Source: Beijerinckiaceae bacterium (GTDB taxonomy: Bacteria; Pseudomonadota; Alphaproteobacteria; Rhizobiales; Beijerinckiaceae). Taken from it: a stretch of 64,000 nucleotides of DNA. This document shows positions 38,894 to 47,644 of the stretch, one piece after another. The notes below the pieces were generated by a model. It was not told the DNA's origin. It did not search any database and was given only the letters and a program-made list of their open reading frames with translations. The position numbers were made by a program, and so were the translations under genes. Position 1 is the stretch's first letter; each line of letters starts with the position of its first letter. The stretch covers positions 62,001-126,000 of the forward strand of contig JAJPIC010000027.1 of NCBI GenBank assembly GCA_021324915.1, given 5' to 3'.

Positions 38894-39142
38894 ATGACTT
38901 TACTTTACGCACCTCGATTGCGCACTGCGCTCGCGCGGCTTCGTCGAAGGATCCGATCAGCGCTTCGAGCCGATCATCGCAGTGCCGCCACTCGCGCGAT
39001 GCATGAGCTCATCGGAAGGCAATCAAGCGCGTTCAGCGCGTCGTTGAGACCTCGACGAAGGGCTCGAATGCTCGCGCGACGAAGCAAGATCGAAGCACGA
39101 TTCTCGAATCTTCATGCACAAACCTCTTGCACGACTGATTAA
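38894..39142 (+). CDS. Doubtful Arg-rich small ORF
   Basis: 82 aa from ATG 38894, about a quarter Arg. Ten of the Arg codons are CGA and several others AGG or AGA, very unlike the CGC/CGG usage of neighbouring genes, so it is either non-coding, degraded, or of foreign origin. GAGAGAG lies about 15 nt upstream. A basic protein directly before a histone-like gene would be suggestive, but the evidence is thin. Confidence 0.22.
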   Translation: MTLLYAPRLRTALARLRRRIRSALRADHRSAATRAMHELIGRQSSAFSASLRPRRRARMLARRSKIEARFSNLHAQTSCTTD

Positions 39143-39208
39143 CCGCGCTACGCTAATTACGCCTCTTGTCGGCGCGAACGTCGACAGATGAACAGAGGGA
39201 ACTCAAAC

Positions 39209-39451
39209 ATGGTGAAGGCTACCACCAAGCGTAAACCGGCCAAGAAGAGCGCTGCGAAGAAGAGCAGCGCGAAGAAGGCCGTGCGGAAGTCGGTCTCGAA
39301 GAAGAGCTCGAAGAAGAGCGCTTCGAAGAAAAGAGCTGTAAAGAGTGCGGCCAAGAAGGCCGTCAGGACGACGGCCCGCAAGTCGCCGGCTCGGAAGAGG
39401 CGCAAGGCTTCTCCGAAGGCCGCATCGGCCTCGATGCCGGAGACGATCTAA
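39209..39451 (+). CDS. Lysine-rich histone H1-like nucleoid protein
   Basis: 80 aa from ATG 39209, chosen for the AGAGGGA site 8 nt upstream (ATG 39188 would add 7 residues). Made almost wholly of Lys, Ala, Ser and Arg in AAKKS/SKKSSKK-type repeats like the C-terminal tail of histone H1 and the bacterial Hc1/BpH1 proteins. It probably binds and compacts DNA non-specifically. Low complexity limits family assignment. Confidence 0.75.
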   Translation: MVKATTKRKPAKKSAAKKSSAKKAVRKSVSKKSSKKSASKKRAVKSAAKKAVRTTARKSPARKRRKASPKAASASMPETI

Positions 39452-39582
39452 ACTCATTTCAGGAGGGGACGGAGACGGTCTGTCCGACCTTTCGTGCCTT
39501 GGATAGGCACGGGCTATTGCGAGGGCCGGTTGTTCCGCCTCCGTCTGTCCCAGCGCCAGGCATTCATCGCGGCGTGCGGACT

Positions 39583-40014
39583 TCAAGACCTACCTGATAG
39601 GCAGGATTGGGCGAAGTTGAACCAGATCTTTTCGGTCGCTTCGCCCTCCGCCTTCATCTTCTGCCATTCGAGCGCGCATTCGTGCATACGGGCGCGCGTA
39701 TAGGGCGGGAGCTGAAGGAGCTTGCCTGGCGTCCAGGGCGGGGGATCGTTAGGAGCGGACCCCGGCTCTGGTGGCGTGACCGGAACGACCTGCGGCACGG
39801 GTTTCGGAAGCGTCGATGGCCGGACCGGCGGCATGGGAGCGCCGGCATCCGATGCTTCGGCTTGCGTCGAATCCTGCGCCGAAGCCTGCGCAAGATATAA
39901 CGTCTCGACCGCGAACCCGAATGCCAGCGCCAAAAAGCCGGCGCGCCAACCCGAACGAGGGATCGCATCGCAACGCGGATCTTGAGATCTCGTCCGGCTC
40001 ATCCTTTGGCGCAT
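39583..40014 (-). CDS. Small secreted Pro-rich protein, function unknown
   Basis: 143 aa (or 139 from ATG 40002). A signal-like helix (about 25-45, ending ASA), a Pro-rich linker (about 58-95) and a conserved-looking end with ARMHECALEWQKMKAEG and FNFAQSCLSG, whose two Cys may form a disulfide. Short proteins of this C-terminal type are common in Hyphomicrobiales; role unknown. Confidence 0.6.
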   Translation of the reverse strand: MRQRMSRTRSQDPRCDAIPRSGWRAGFLALAFGFAVETLYLAQASAQDSTQAEASDAGAPMPPVRPSTLPKPVPQVVPVTPPEPGSAPNDPPPWTPGKLLQLPPYTRARMHECALEWQKMKAEGEATEKIWFNFAQSCLSGRS

Positions 40015-40106
40015 TCTGCCGCTCGCCCTTCTACCCCCTCGACAAAGACGAGAACTAAGCCCGTATCATGGCACGAACCTGGTCGCGCGGCTGCCGGGCC
40101 GAGCGC

Positions 40107-41006
40107 TCAGTGCGGCGGGGGCGTGAGGCCGAGCAAGGCCGCAACGGCAACGACCATCAGCCCGAAGGTCAACTCGAGTCCGACGCTGATGCGGAGATTT
40201 ACCTCGTGCGCCCGAGCTTTGAAGGGGTCGGCGCGGAGCCGCGGCATCGCGACGAAGCGGTTGAAAGAGGCGAGCGCCAGCATCGCGGCAACGAGCAGAA
40301 GCTTGAGGCCCAAGACCTCGCCATAGGCCGTACGGAAGAATTTCGCGCCGGCATCATGAAAAAGCGCATTGGCGATGCCGCTGACGACGACCGCCGTCAC
40401 GGCGAAGATCCCCAAAAGCGAGAAGCGCGCCAGGATATGGAGACTGCGCGTGCGGGCCTCCGGCGATCCACGCTGCTGGGCAAGACAAAGAAGGAGGGGC
40501 GCCAGTCCGCCGACCCAGGCAGCGCCGGCGAACATATGCACGGCGTAAGCGAGGATCATCAACGCGCCATGGAGGCTTGCACCGCCTTCCGCCGCATGCC
40601 CGAGCCAAGCCTGATCCAGAAGAAGCAGCGTGGCGGCGGCAAAGACGCCCGCCAACAAAGCGCGGTCGGCGCGAGTGAGGAGGGCGATTGCCGCAGCAGC
40701 CGTGAGAAGGACGAGGCGCAGGATCGCGACAGGACCGAATTGCGTTTGAAAGAAGAAGGCTTGCAAGCTCGCCGCGTCGAGATCGCTCATGCCGCCGGCC
40801 ATATTGGCAACGATCCCGAGAAGCCAGACGACACCCGAGACGAGGGCGAGAGGCGCAGCGATGCGCAGCAAGAGGACCGTCGCCCGGAAGCTTCGGGGTG
40901 AGCCGAGGCGCGCCTCTTTTCCCGCGACGAGCCAAAAGAGGGGGCAGCCGAAGAGAGCAAAAAGCGCGGCGAAATGGATTGCGCGTCCGAGGACGAAGGC
41001 GGTCAT
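40107..41006 (-). CDS. copD: Copper resistance/homeostasis membrane protein CopD
   Basis: 299 aa with about eight membrane helices. RAIHFAALFALFG and YAVHMFAGAAWVGGLAPLL carry the conserved His of the CopD family. It is thought to move copper from the periplasm (handed over by CopC) into or across the inner membrane. Downstream of copC on the same strand with a 126-nt gap. Confidence 0.85.
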   Translation of the reverse strand: MTAFVLGRAIHFAALFALFGCPLFWLVAGKEARLGSPRSFRATVLLLRIAAPLALVSGVVWLLGIVANMAGGMSDLDAASLQAFFFQTQFGPVAILRLVLLTAAAAIALLTRADRALLAGVFAAATLLLLDQAWLGHAAEGGASLHGALMILAYAVHMFAGAAWVGGLAPLLLCLAQQRGSPEARTRSLHILARFSLLGIFAVTAVVVSGIANALFHDAGAKFFRTAYGEVLGLKLLLVAAMLALASFNRFVAMPRLRADPFKARAHEVNLRISVGLELTFGLMVVAVAALLGLTPPPH

Positions 41007-41132
41007 GAGCGTTCCGGTGCGCGGCCTCGCGCCGGAGCTGGATGGCTTTTAGAAGATATCCAGCTCCATTTCTTTGCCTGAGCGAATTTCAGAGTTTCGG
41101 CCAATCCGCTCCGCTCTCGGCATGCGCAAGGC

Positions 41133-41498
41133 TCAGCGTGTGATTGTGAATTTGTAGGTTCCTTGCGTCGGATGGGTGTCGACCGAAACGACGTGCCAGC
41201 TCACGACATAAGTGCCGGGCTTCAAGGGATGCCCGAGCCTGATAATGAGTTCGTTGGGGGCGCCGAGTCGCGGTTTTGCGGCGGGAACGGGCCCGCCACC
41301 TTCAGCCGTGACATGCACGTTCGAAAAGGGCGCCACCACGTTCTCGGTGAAGCTCAATCGCAATTCGCCTGGCGAACCGCTTACGGTAGAGCCGACAGCG
41401 GGGGTTGCATGATCGAGAAAAGCATGGGCGCAGGCGGGCGTCGCTGCGAGCAAGCAAACGAGAGCCGCCGCGGAGAAAGCGGGAAACGAGCGTAGCAT
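41133..41498 (-). CDS. copC: Periplasmic copper-binding protein CopC
   Basis: 121 aa from ATG 41498. Signal peptide to A24, so the mature protein would begin at H25 (HAFLDHATPAVGS), the N-terminal His that binds Cu(II) in CopC. The second site segment VDTHPTQGTY supplies the Asp/His ligands. Length and motifs match the short CopC form. The longer frame upstream overlaps the neighbouring gene and is rejected. Between the barrel-like gene (7 nt) and copD. Confidence 0.92.
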   Translation of the reverse strand: MLRSFPAFSAAALVCLLAATPACAHAFLDHATPAVGSTVSGSPGELRLSFTENVVAPFSNVHVTAEGGGPVPAAKPRLGAPNELIIRLGHPLKPGTYVVSWHVVSVDTHPTQGTYKFTITR

Positions 41499-41505
41499 GA
41501 TGTCC

Positions 41506-42447
41506 TCACGGGTTTCGGGTCGGCGGGCTGAACAACGGCTTGCCGAGCGTGGTGGGCGCGATGTCGTCGAGGAAAAAGTCGAGGACCGCCATGGCGCCGA
41601 CGTGCCGGCCGCTCGCCGCATTGATCGGAACCTGAGCCATAAGCCCGACCTCGTAGGTCTGGCCTATATAATAAAGAGAGGGGCCCACCACGCCGGTCGT
41701 CTCGGAAGGCGAGAATTCGCCGGGCACGGAGGGGTTGATATTGGCGAGCGGCGCGCTGAACACACCCTCGAAAGCAGGGATCAGCTTGTTGAAGAATTCG
41801 GGAAGCTGGTGAACGAAGGAGTTCTCGTAGAGCAGGCTATATTGCAGGCTCGCGCCATAGGTCAGGACCGTCGGATTGAGGCTTTGATCCGGGTTGACGG
41901 CGACCGTCGGGATCGCGAGGTCCATCTCGCCGGTCACTGCGAAAGGCCGTAGCCAATCGATCGGCGCATCGCCGAACCCTTTGCCGACGAAGGCTTTCTG
42001 CGTGATGGTCGAGAAGGGATCGGCGGGGAGGGAGGAGCTTTGCGGGCTTCCGGTGCCACCCCATTCGACGCTCAGCGCGGTCGCCAAGATGAATTCGTGC
42101 TCCGCGTTCTGATAGAGAACATATTTTCCTTGCGTTTCGATATTCGTCCAGCCGGAGGCGGACGGGTTCTTCTGCCAATCGAATTGATTGCCGATCGAGA
42201 GTGCGAAATCCGGCGTGATCGTCTTGGCATATTCCCAGGAGAGCGCGTAGGTCAGCGCACCGGGCGTGCCGTCGGGATTGGAGGTCGCCATATAGGCGAA
42301 TGCGGGTAGAGCGAGCTCGTCGTTGACGCCTGGATCGTCGATCGTCAGCGTCACGGGAAATACGCGGTTGCCGACGATCGTATGGGCGAGCGCCGGAGGA
42401 ATGCCGAGCAGCATGGCCGCCGCGGCGAGATAAGCTTTGCGGGACAT
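41506..42447 (-). CDS. Secreted barrel-like protein of the copper cluster
   Basis: 313 aa. Signal peptide with likely cleavage at PALA before HTIVGNRVFPVTL, giving a mature N-terminal His (H22) as in CopC. The rest has alternating hydrophobic and polar residues (WEYAKTITPDFALSIG, FILATALSVEW), suggesting an outer-membrane beta barrel. I know no function. Seven nt upstream of copC, so it probably takes part in copper handling. Confidence 0.65.
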   Translation of the reverse strand: MSRKAYLAAAAMLLGIPPALAHTIVGNRVFPVTLTIDDPGVNDELALPAFAYMATSNPDGTPGALTYALSWEYAKTITPDFALSIGNQFDWQKNPSASGWTNIETQGKYVLYQNAEHEFILATALSVEWGGTGSPQSSSLPADPFSTITQKAFVGKGFGDAPIDWLRPFAVTGEMDLAIPTVAVNPDQSLNPTVLTYGASLQYSLLYENSFVHQLPEFFNKLIPAFEGVFSAPLANINPSVPGEFSPSETTGVVGPSLYYIGQTYEVGLMAQVPINAASGRHVGAMAVLDFFLDDIAPTTLGKPLFSPPTRNP

Positions 42448-42548
42448 GAAGACCTCAGTCTGAATTGAGCGAAGCGCATTCGCATGGCGGATTGCCCACG
42501 TGTGATCTCACACGCGAACAAAGGCTGCGAAATTGGAGGTGGCTCTAT

Positions 42549-42950
42549 TCAGACCGGGGGACCGCGCGGCGAGGCGCCGGCGAAGGAACGAGTTGGAGCA
42601 GGGGCGCTGTAAAGCGCCACGGGCGCCTGCGTCAAAACCGAGACGAAATTCTCGACAATGCCGAGCGAAGGCGACGCGACCACGGCCCCATGGCAATGGA
42701 TCGCGCAGAAGGGACAATCATGATGGGCGCGATCGGGTGCCGGCGCGGAGTCGTGATTGGCGGCCGCAGAATGGCAGAGCGAAACGCCATTCGTGAGCGC
42801 ATCGCCCGCTGCCGCCGACGTGCAGAGCGCAGCGGCAAAGAGCTGGACGTAAAGACCGAAAATAGCAAGCCAGACGGCAATCTGCCGCCCCGGCCTGGCG
42901 CCGACTGTGCCGGCGCCCGAAGCCCGCCCGTTGGCCGCGCGAACGAACAC
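42549..42950 (-). CDS. DUF2946-like Cys/His-rich protein
   Basis: 133 aa. One membrane or signal helix (about 23-48), then a metal-ligand-rich middle with CHSAAANHD and HHDCPFCAIHCHG. The CPFC pattern with surrounding His is typical of DUF2946 proteins found with copper genes. First gene of the leftward copper cluster, about 100 nt before the barrel-like gene. Copper sensing or binding is inferred. Confidence 0.65.
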   Translation of the reverse strand: MFVRAANGRASGAGTVGARPGRQIAVWLAIFGLYVQLFAAALCTSAAAGDALTNGVSLCHSAAANHDSAPAPDRAHHDCPFCAIHCHGAVVASPSLGIVENFVSVLTQAPVALYSAPAPTRSFAGASPRGPPV

Positions 42951-43064
42951 CCCAGCTCCTTTCGCTGTGCGACCCTATCAGTTGAGTTGGATTGTGGAAA
43001 GCGGGCAGGGGACTGCAAACCCGAGAGGCCGGAAACGCTCGGATTCGGGTTGGCGGTAAAATTA

Positions 43065-43092
43065 TTGACCCAAAACCCTGCTCCGATAGCCT
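43065..43092 (+). promoter_or_regulatory. Candidate sigma-70 promoter
   Basis: TTGACC (43065-43070), 16 nt, TAGCCT (43087-43092), about 58 nt before ATG 43150. The same TTGAC-N16-TAGCCT arrangement is found at 48742-48769, which makes a chance match less likely. Confidence 0.4.
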
Positions 43093-43149
43093 CAGCTTGC
43101 GCCAGCACTTTCCGGCAATCTTCGACGCAAGGCATTTGAGGATAAAGTC

Positions 43150-43647
43150 ATGAAGCTTCTCATACTCATCGCCGCGACCATTTCATTGATTTTCGCTGGA
43201 ATGAGCGCAGCCGCAGCAGGTTCCTACGAGTTCGTCGTCGTACCTCCGGCGACAGGAAGCATGAATCCGGCGATCTTCCGGATCAATGTCGCAACTGGCC
43301 AAGTCGTGAGCGTTTGGGGCTGGGGAGCAGATGCGAAGGCTTATGCCCCGGTCGTGGAACCCGCGCCATTACCCGTGGGGGATTATCATATGTCGCTGGT
43401 CGAGGCGCTCGATCAGAAAGGCAATTGGGAAATCGTCAGATATGAAACTCAATCCGGCAGGACCTGGTCTTTGACCGGTGGCGGAAATGCGCCATTTACC
43501 TGGGCCGAAACCGCGCCGCCGCCGAGCGAAACTGCCGCTGCGCCAGCCCCACCTCCGGTGGCGCCGAGCCAGGCTCCCGCGCCGAATGGAATCGCGCCCA
43601 CCCAATCGCCTTCGCAGAACGGGGTTGCGCCGCGGCCTGCCCAGTGA
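43150..43647 (+). CDS. Small secreted protein with Pro/Ala-rich tail
   Basis: 165 aa. Signal peptide (about 1-24), a compact domain with EFVVVPPATGSMNP and WSLTGGGNAPFTW, then a 50-residue Pro/Ala/Ser tail. GAGGATAAAG lies before the ATG. Family not recognised; likely periplasmic. Upstream of the cytochrome c gene on the same strand by 85 nt. Confidence 0.65.
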   Translation: MKLLILIAATISLIFAGMSAAAAGSYEFVVVPPATGSMNPAIFRINVATGQVVSVWGWGADAKAYAPVVEPAPLPVGDYHMSLVEALDQKGNWEIVRYETQSGRTWSLTGGGNAPFTWAETAPPPSETAAAPAPPPVAPSQAPAPNGIAPTQSPSQNGVAPRPAQ

Positions 43648-43732
43648 CGCGGATCGACCGGAGTTTCGAGGTCTCGATTTCGGATTTAATTCCGAGCGGA
43701 GCGAGACCAAGCTGCCGGCGCAGGAGGCAGTC

Positions 43733-44254
43733 ATGTTCAGAAGCTTTGTTCTAGGTTTTCTGGCCGCTATCGCGCTGGCGATCATCGCCGGATATGCCGT
43801 CCTGCGCGCGGGTCTCATACCGGCGAATGCGGACGGGCGAGCGCTCCCGTTTGAGAAATGGGCGGCGAGGACTTCGCTCGAGGCCTATCTCGGGCGAAAG
43901 GCGCCGAAGGAAGCCAATCCCGTTGCGCTCACGGATGAGAATCTGATCGCCGGCATCAAGCTTTACGGGCGTCATTGCGCTTTTTGCCACGGCACGGCAC
44001 AAGGCGACGCATCCGCCACCTCGGTCGCAAAGAGTCTCTATCCGAAGCCGCCGCAGCTTGCCTCGGAAGGTGTCGAAGACGATCCCGAAGGTGTCACCTT
44101 CTGGAAGATCAAGCATGGCATCCGCTGGACGGCCATGCCGTCCTGGAAAACGACATTGACGGATGAACAGATCTGGACCCTCGCGCTCTTTTTGAAACAC
44201 TTGGACAAACTGCCTCCCGCGGCGCAAGCCGAATGGGCGAAAGTGCAGCATTGA
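43733..44254 (+). CDS. Membrane-anchored mono-heme c-type cytochrome
   Basis: 173 aa from ATG 43733 (CAGGAGGCAG upstream). An uncleaved N-terminal helix (about 5-25) anchors a periplasmic domain with heme site CAFCH (C82, C85, H86) and a likely Met ligand in WTAMPSW. Resembles small cytochromes that feed oxidases or dehydrogenases. Partner unknown; the copper cluster and this gene diverge. Confidence 0.87.
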   Translation: MFRSFVLGFLAAIALAIIAGYAVLRAGLIPANADGRALPFEKWAARTSLEAYLGRKAPKEANPVALTDENLIAGIKLYGRHCAFCHGTAQGDASATSVAKSLYPKPPQLASEGVEDDPEGVTFWKIKHGIRWTAMPSWKTTLTDEQIWTLALFLKHLDKLPPAAQAEWAKVQH

Positions 44255-44477
44255 TCGCGAGCAGGCGCATCGGTGTTGGCGCTTTGCCAAATCGCGCGGA
44301 GCATCGCAATGCGATCGTCGCGATCTGGAGTCCAAAATCCGTTTCATCCGCCGCGAAGAGCATGCGATCGCGGCGCGCTAAAGCGCAGCCAAAGTTCGCT
44401 GCGCTCATTTGCTTCGGAACAATTGCGCCCCTTCGTTGATTGAGAAGCTTGGCGTTGGCCGTCTGTGCGGAACGCGG

Positions 44478-46622
44478 ATGATGCCGAATCCTGAAGATTT
44501 CTCACCGGGCAGCACCACGACGACAGCCGACGCTACGCGCAAGCGCCGGCATCCGGCACTATTTCTCCTCGCCTGCGTCTTCGCTCTGGCGTTCATCGCG
44601 GCTTGTGTCGCCGGGGGCGTCGTGGCTTGGGCGCTCGTCGGTCTGCAATTTCCCTCGCCCGCGGAAGTCACGTCGCGGCGGGTTATCGTGCTCGAAGCTT
44701 CCGACGGCCAGATCATCATGAGCAAGGGCGCCTTCCGGTTGCCGCCGGTCGCGGCCAAGGACATGCCGAATGTCGTCAACGCGGTGATCAGCGTCGAAGA
44801 CCGGCGTTTTTATCAGACAGGCGCGGTCGATCCGCGTTCGATTTTGCGCGCCTTCATCGAGAACGAGCAAAAAGGGCAGATCGTCGCCGGCGGCAGCACG
44901 ATCACCCAGCAACTGGTCAAAATGTTCTTCGTCGGATCGCAGCGCACGTATAAGCGCAAGATCCAGGAGGCGGCGATCGCCATATGGCTCGAGCATCATC
45001 TGACCAAGGACGAAATTCTGACGAGCTACCTCAACAATGTCTATCTCGGTTCCGGCGCCTACGGCTTTCCCGCCGCGGCCAAATTCTATTTCGGCAAGGA
45101 TGCTAAAGACCTCTCGCTGCCAGAGGCCGCCATGCTCGCGGGCATGATCAAGGCCCCGGTCCAATACGATCCCTTGCGCAATCTGCAAGCCGCGCAAGCG
45201 CGCGCCGCAACGGTTCTCGATACGATGGTTGCGAACGGAAAGCTCACCCAGGAGGCGGCGCTCGCCGCGAAGCTTCATCCGGCAACGCCAAATCCGAGCG
45301 ATCTCTCTTCGCCTTCAGCCGGCTGGTTTGCCGACTGGATTAATGACAAGGCGAATGCGATCACCGGCTCGCTCCATGGCACGATCCGCATCCGCACGAC
45401 GCTCGATCCCCACTTGCAGGAAACGGCCCAAAGGATCGTCGACACCACGCTTGGCGAATACGGCGCTGACCGCCATGCGAGTGAAGCGGCGCTTGTCGCA
45501 ATGCGGCCGGACGGCGCCGTCGTGGCTATGGTCGGGGGAGGCGATTATGCCCAGAGCCAGTTCAATCGCGCGGTTCAGGCAAAGCGACAGCCCGGCTCCT
45601 CGTTCAAGCTCTTCGATTATTACGCGGCTTTGCGCAACGGATTTTCGCTCGACGACGAGGTTCTCGACGAGCCGGTCGATATCAAGGGCTGGACTCCGGA
45701 AAACGATGAGCAGCACTATCACGGGCGGGTGACGCTCATCGACGCGTTTGCCCATTCGCTCAATGCCGCTACGGTGCGTCTGTCGCAGCAGATCGGCATC
45801 AGCCAAGTGATCACGGCCGCCCGCGATCTCGGCCTGCATGCACCGCTCGCCAATAACCCGAGCCTCGCGCTCGGTACGTCCGAAGTCAGCCTCATCGATC
45901 TGACCTCAGCCTATGCTGCGGTCCGCGCCGGGGTCGCGCCGGTCGAGCCGTGGGGAATTGCGAGCCTTCGGATGGGAGGCGATCAACATGAAATAAAAGT
46001 CGGCCGGCCCGACGAGAAGCAGCACGCGGTTCAAAATCAGAACGAGATGATGGAACTGCTGCAGGCGGTGGTCGAGCGCGGGACCGGACGGGCGGCGGCG
46101 CTCGACGGCTTTGCCGCCGGCAAGACGGGGACGAGCCAGGATTACCGCGATGCCTGGTTCATCGGCTTCAACGATTCGCTCGTCGTCGGCGTATGGGTCG
46201 GCAATGACGATCACAGTCCGATGAAAGAAGTCTTCGGCGGCACGCTGCCCGCGTCCATGTGGAAAGATTTCATGGAAAAGGCCGGTCCGAGCGGTTCCCC
46301 GAGCCCGACGCAGGCGAGCACGGAGGCGCCGAACGCCGCGAGCGAAACGGCGCCAGCGTACGAGGAACGCCAGCCGGACGCGGAGCAGCGAGCGGCCAAA
46401 GAGCAGCGATCGGCAGATGAGCAGGGAGAGGCAGACGAGCAGAGGCCGACAGGTGGACAGCAAGGGTCTGCTGAGACTTCTGCCGATGACAGGAGCGCGG
46501 CCACTGACGGCCAGAGCGCTCAATGCGACATTCCGGTCTGCGAGCAATATTATCATTCGTTTCGCGCGTCCGATTGCACTTATCAACCCTTCTTCGGACC
46601 GCGTCGCTATTGCGACCGATAA
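44478..46622 (+). CDS. Class A penicillin-binding protein with BA14K-like C-terminus
   Basis: 714 aa from ATG 44478 (a TTG at 44409 would add 23). Inner-membrane helix (about 28-55), GT51 glycosyltransferase (EDRRFY, GGSTITQQLVK, KRKIQEAAIA) and transpeptidase with SSFK, SLN and KTGT, so both activities look intact. It polymerises and crosslinks peptidoglycan. A low-complexity Glu/Gln-rich linker (about 600-680) leads to a Cys-rich end (CEQYYHSF...GPRRYC) like the short BA14K motif, an uncommon addition. Confidence 0.9.
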   Translation: MMPNPEDFSPGSTTTTADATRKRRHPALFLLACVFALAFIAACVAGGVVAWALVGLQFPSPAEVTSRRVIVLEASDGQIIMSKGAFRLPPVAAKDMPNVVNAVISVEDRRFYQTGAVDPRSILRAFIENEQKGQIVAGGSTITQQLVKMFFVGSQRTYKRKIQEAAIAIWLEHHLTKDEILTSYLNNVYLGSGAYGFPAAAKFYFGKDAKDLSLPEAAMLAGMIKAPVQYDPLRNLQAAQARAATVLDTMVANGKLTQEAALAAKLHPATPNPSDLSSPSAGWFADWINDKANAITGSLHGTIRIRTTLDPHLQETAQRIVDTTLGEYGADRHASEAALVAMRPDGAVVAMVGGGDYAQSQFNRAVQAKRQPGSSFKLFDYYAALRNGFSLDDEVLDEPVDIKGWTPENDEQHYHGRVTLIDAFAHSLNAATVRLSQQIGISQVITAARDLGLHAPLANNPSLALGTSEVSLIDLTSAYAAVRAGVAPVEPWGIASLRMGGDQHEIKVGRPDEKQHAVQNQNEMMELLQAVVERGTGRAAALDGFAAGKTGTSQDYRDAWFIGFNDSLVVGVWVGNDDHSPMKEVFGGTLPASMWKDFMEKAGPSGSPSPTQASTEAPNAASETAPAYEERQPDAEQRAAKEQRSADEQGEADEQRPTGGQQGSAETSADDRSAATDGQSAQCDIPVCEQYYHSFRASDCTYQPFFGPRRYCDR

Positions 46623-47041
46623 GCTTCGACGATAAGTTCACCGGTATCGCGTGCGCAGTTTCGGCGCGTCTCTAAAGTCAGAAGATTCGATCGTTGCGGA
46701 GCTTCCAATCGATGGATGCGGGGTCGCGGGTCGAAATGCAAAGAGATGCGCAGTCTCAATGTAGCCGATGCATGCCGCTCGAGCTTGCCGCCTAGCTGAG
46801 CAGATCGAGGCGCTCCGCGCCAATCCGATCGAGGCCGCAGTCGAGGCGAATTGTGACCGATAGGCGCCTATAATAAGGCAGAGCGGTCCCGACATATCTG
46901 TGGATCTTTGAAATCAATCACTTTTTACGATTTCCTTTCCGCTTCACTTCTGATTTGACAATGGTAATATTGCAACGCGACCGGCTGATTCGCGGCCTTG
47001 AAGGTGTAGCGTTTTCAAGATGCACCGAGGGGAGGCCTGTC
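46623..47041. other. Intergenic region after the PBP gene
   Basis: About 419 nt. A 31-codon frame near 46767-46862 reads like a fragment (LAEQIEALRANPIEAAVEAN) and could be a gene remnant. Otherwise there are only AT-richer patches (46900-46970) that may hold the promoter of the TPR gene. No hairpin terminator was found after the PBP stop. Confidence 0.35.
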
Positions 47042-47431
47042 ATGTCAATTCGAAGCTTTCCTGATCGCATGCTTCACGAAACGACAACTGCCGCTTTTAT
47101 CGCGGCCCTGGCCGCTATGCTCATCGCCATTCCGGTCGGTCTGCAAATTCATCGGCAAGCCAATTGGTGTAGCGACGACGTGTCGGATCCCGCGCAGCAG
47201 ATCAAAGGCTGTACGCGCGTGATTGAATCGAGCCGCGGGCCGGGCGTCTATGTGGCCTTTGCTTACAACATCCGCGGCAAGGCCTATCAAGCTGCCGGCG
47301 ATTTCGACCGCGCCATTGCCGATTACACCGAGGCGATCCGGCTCGATCCCAAATATGCCTTCGTGCATAAGGCGGTTGCCAGCAACACGTTTCGCAACTC
47401 GGAATTCAAGGCGCTCGACGTCGCTCCTTAA
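47042..47431 (+). CDS. Membrane-anchored TPR protein
   Basis: 129 aa from ATG 47042 (GGGGAGG site just upstream). One membrane helix (about 15-40), a C...C pair (WCSDDV, KGCTRVI) and one or two tetratricopeptide units (AYNIRGKAYQAAGDFDRAIADYTEAIRLDPKYA region). It ends abruptly after about 1.5 repeats; compared with multi-repeat relatives it may be truncated by a frameshift near 47400. Confidence 0.6.
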   Translation: MSIRSFPDRMLHETTTAAFIAALAAMLIAIPVGLQIHRQANWCSDDVSDPAQQIKGCTRVIESSRGPGVYVAFAYNIRGKAYQAAGDFDRAIADYTEAIRLDPKYAFVHKAVASNTFRNSEFKALDVAP

Positions 47432-47644
47432 GGCGGCGCGAGAGAAGCGCTATGGGCAGAGATGCGCCGCATCCTGCCGGACGAAGCAACTTTAGACAAA
47501 TCGAATTTGGATATTGAATTTCAGCGCCACCCGGTTGCGACTCGCACACGCATCAAAGCGTCATCAACCTGGTGTAGCCTGACAAAGTTGCGGCGGGGAT
47601 CGGCTTTCGCCGGTCTGATTTTTTCAAGCAATTTGGAGGGTATC

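Noticed and set aside
46638-46895. 85-codon minus-strand frame after the PBP gene
   Set aside because: No ribosome site, signal or family resemblance; the region looks non-coding.
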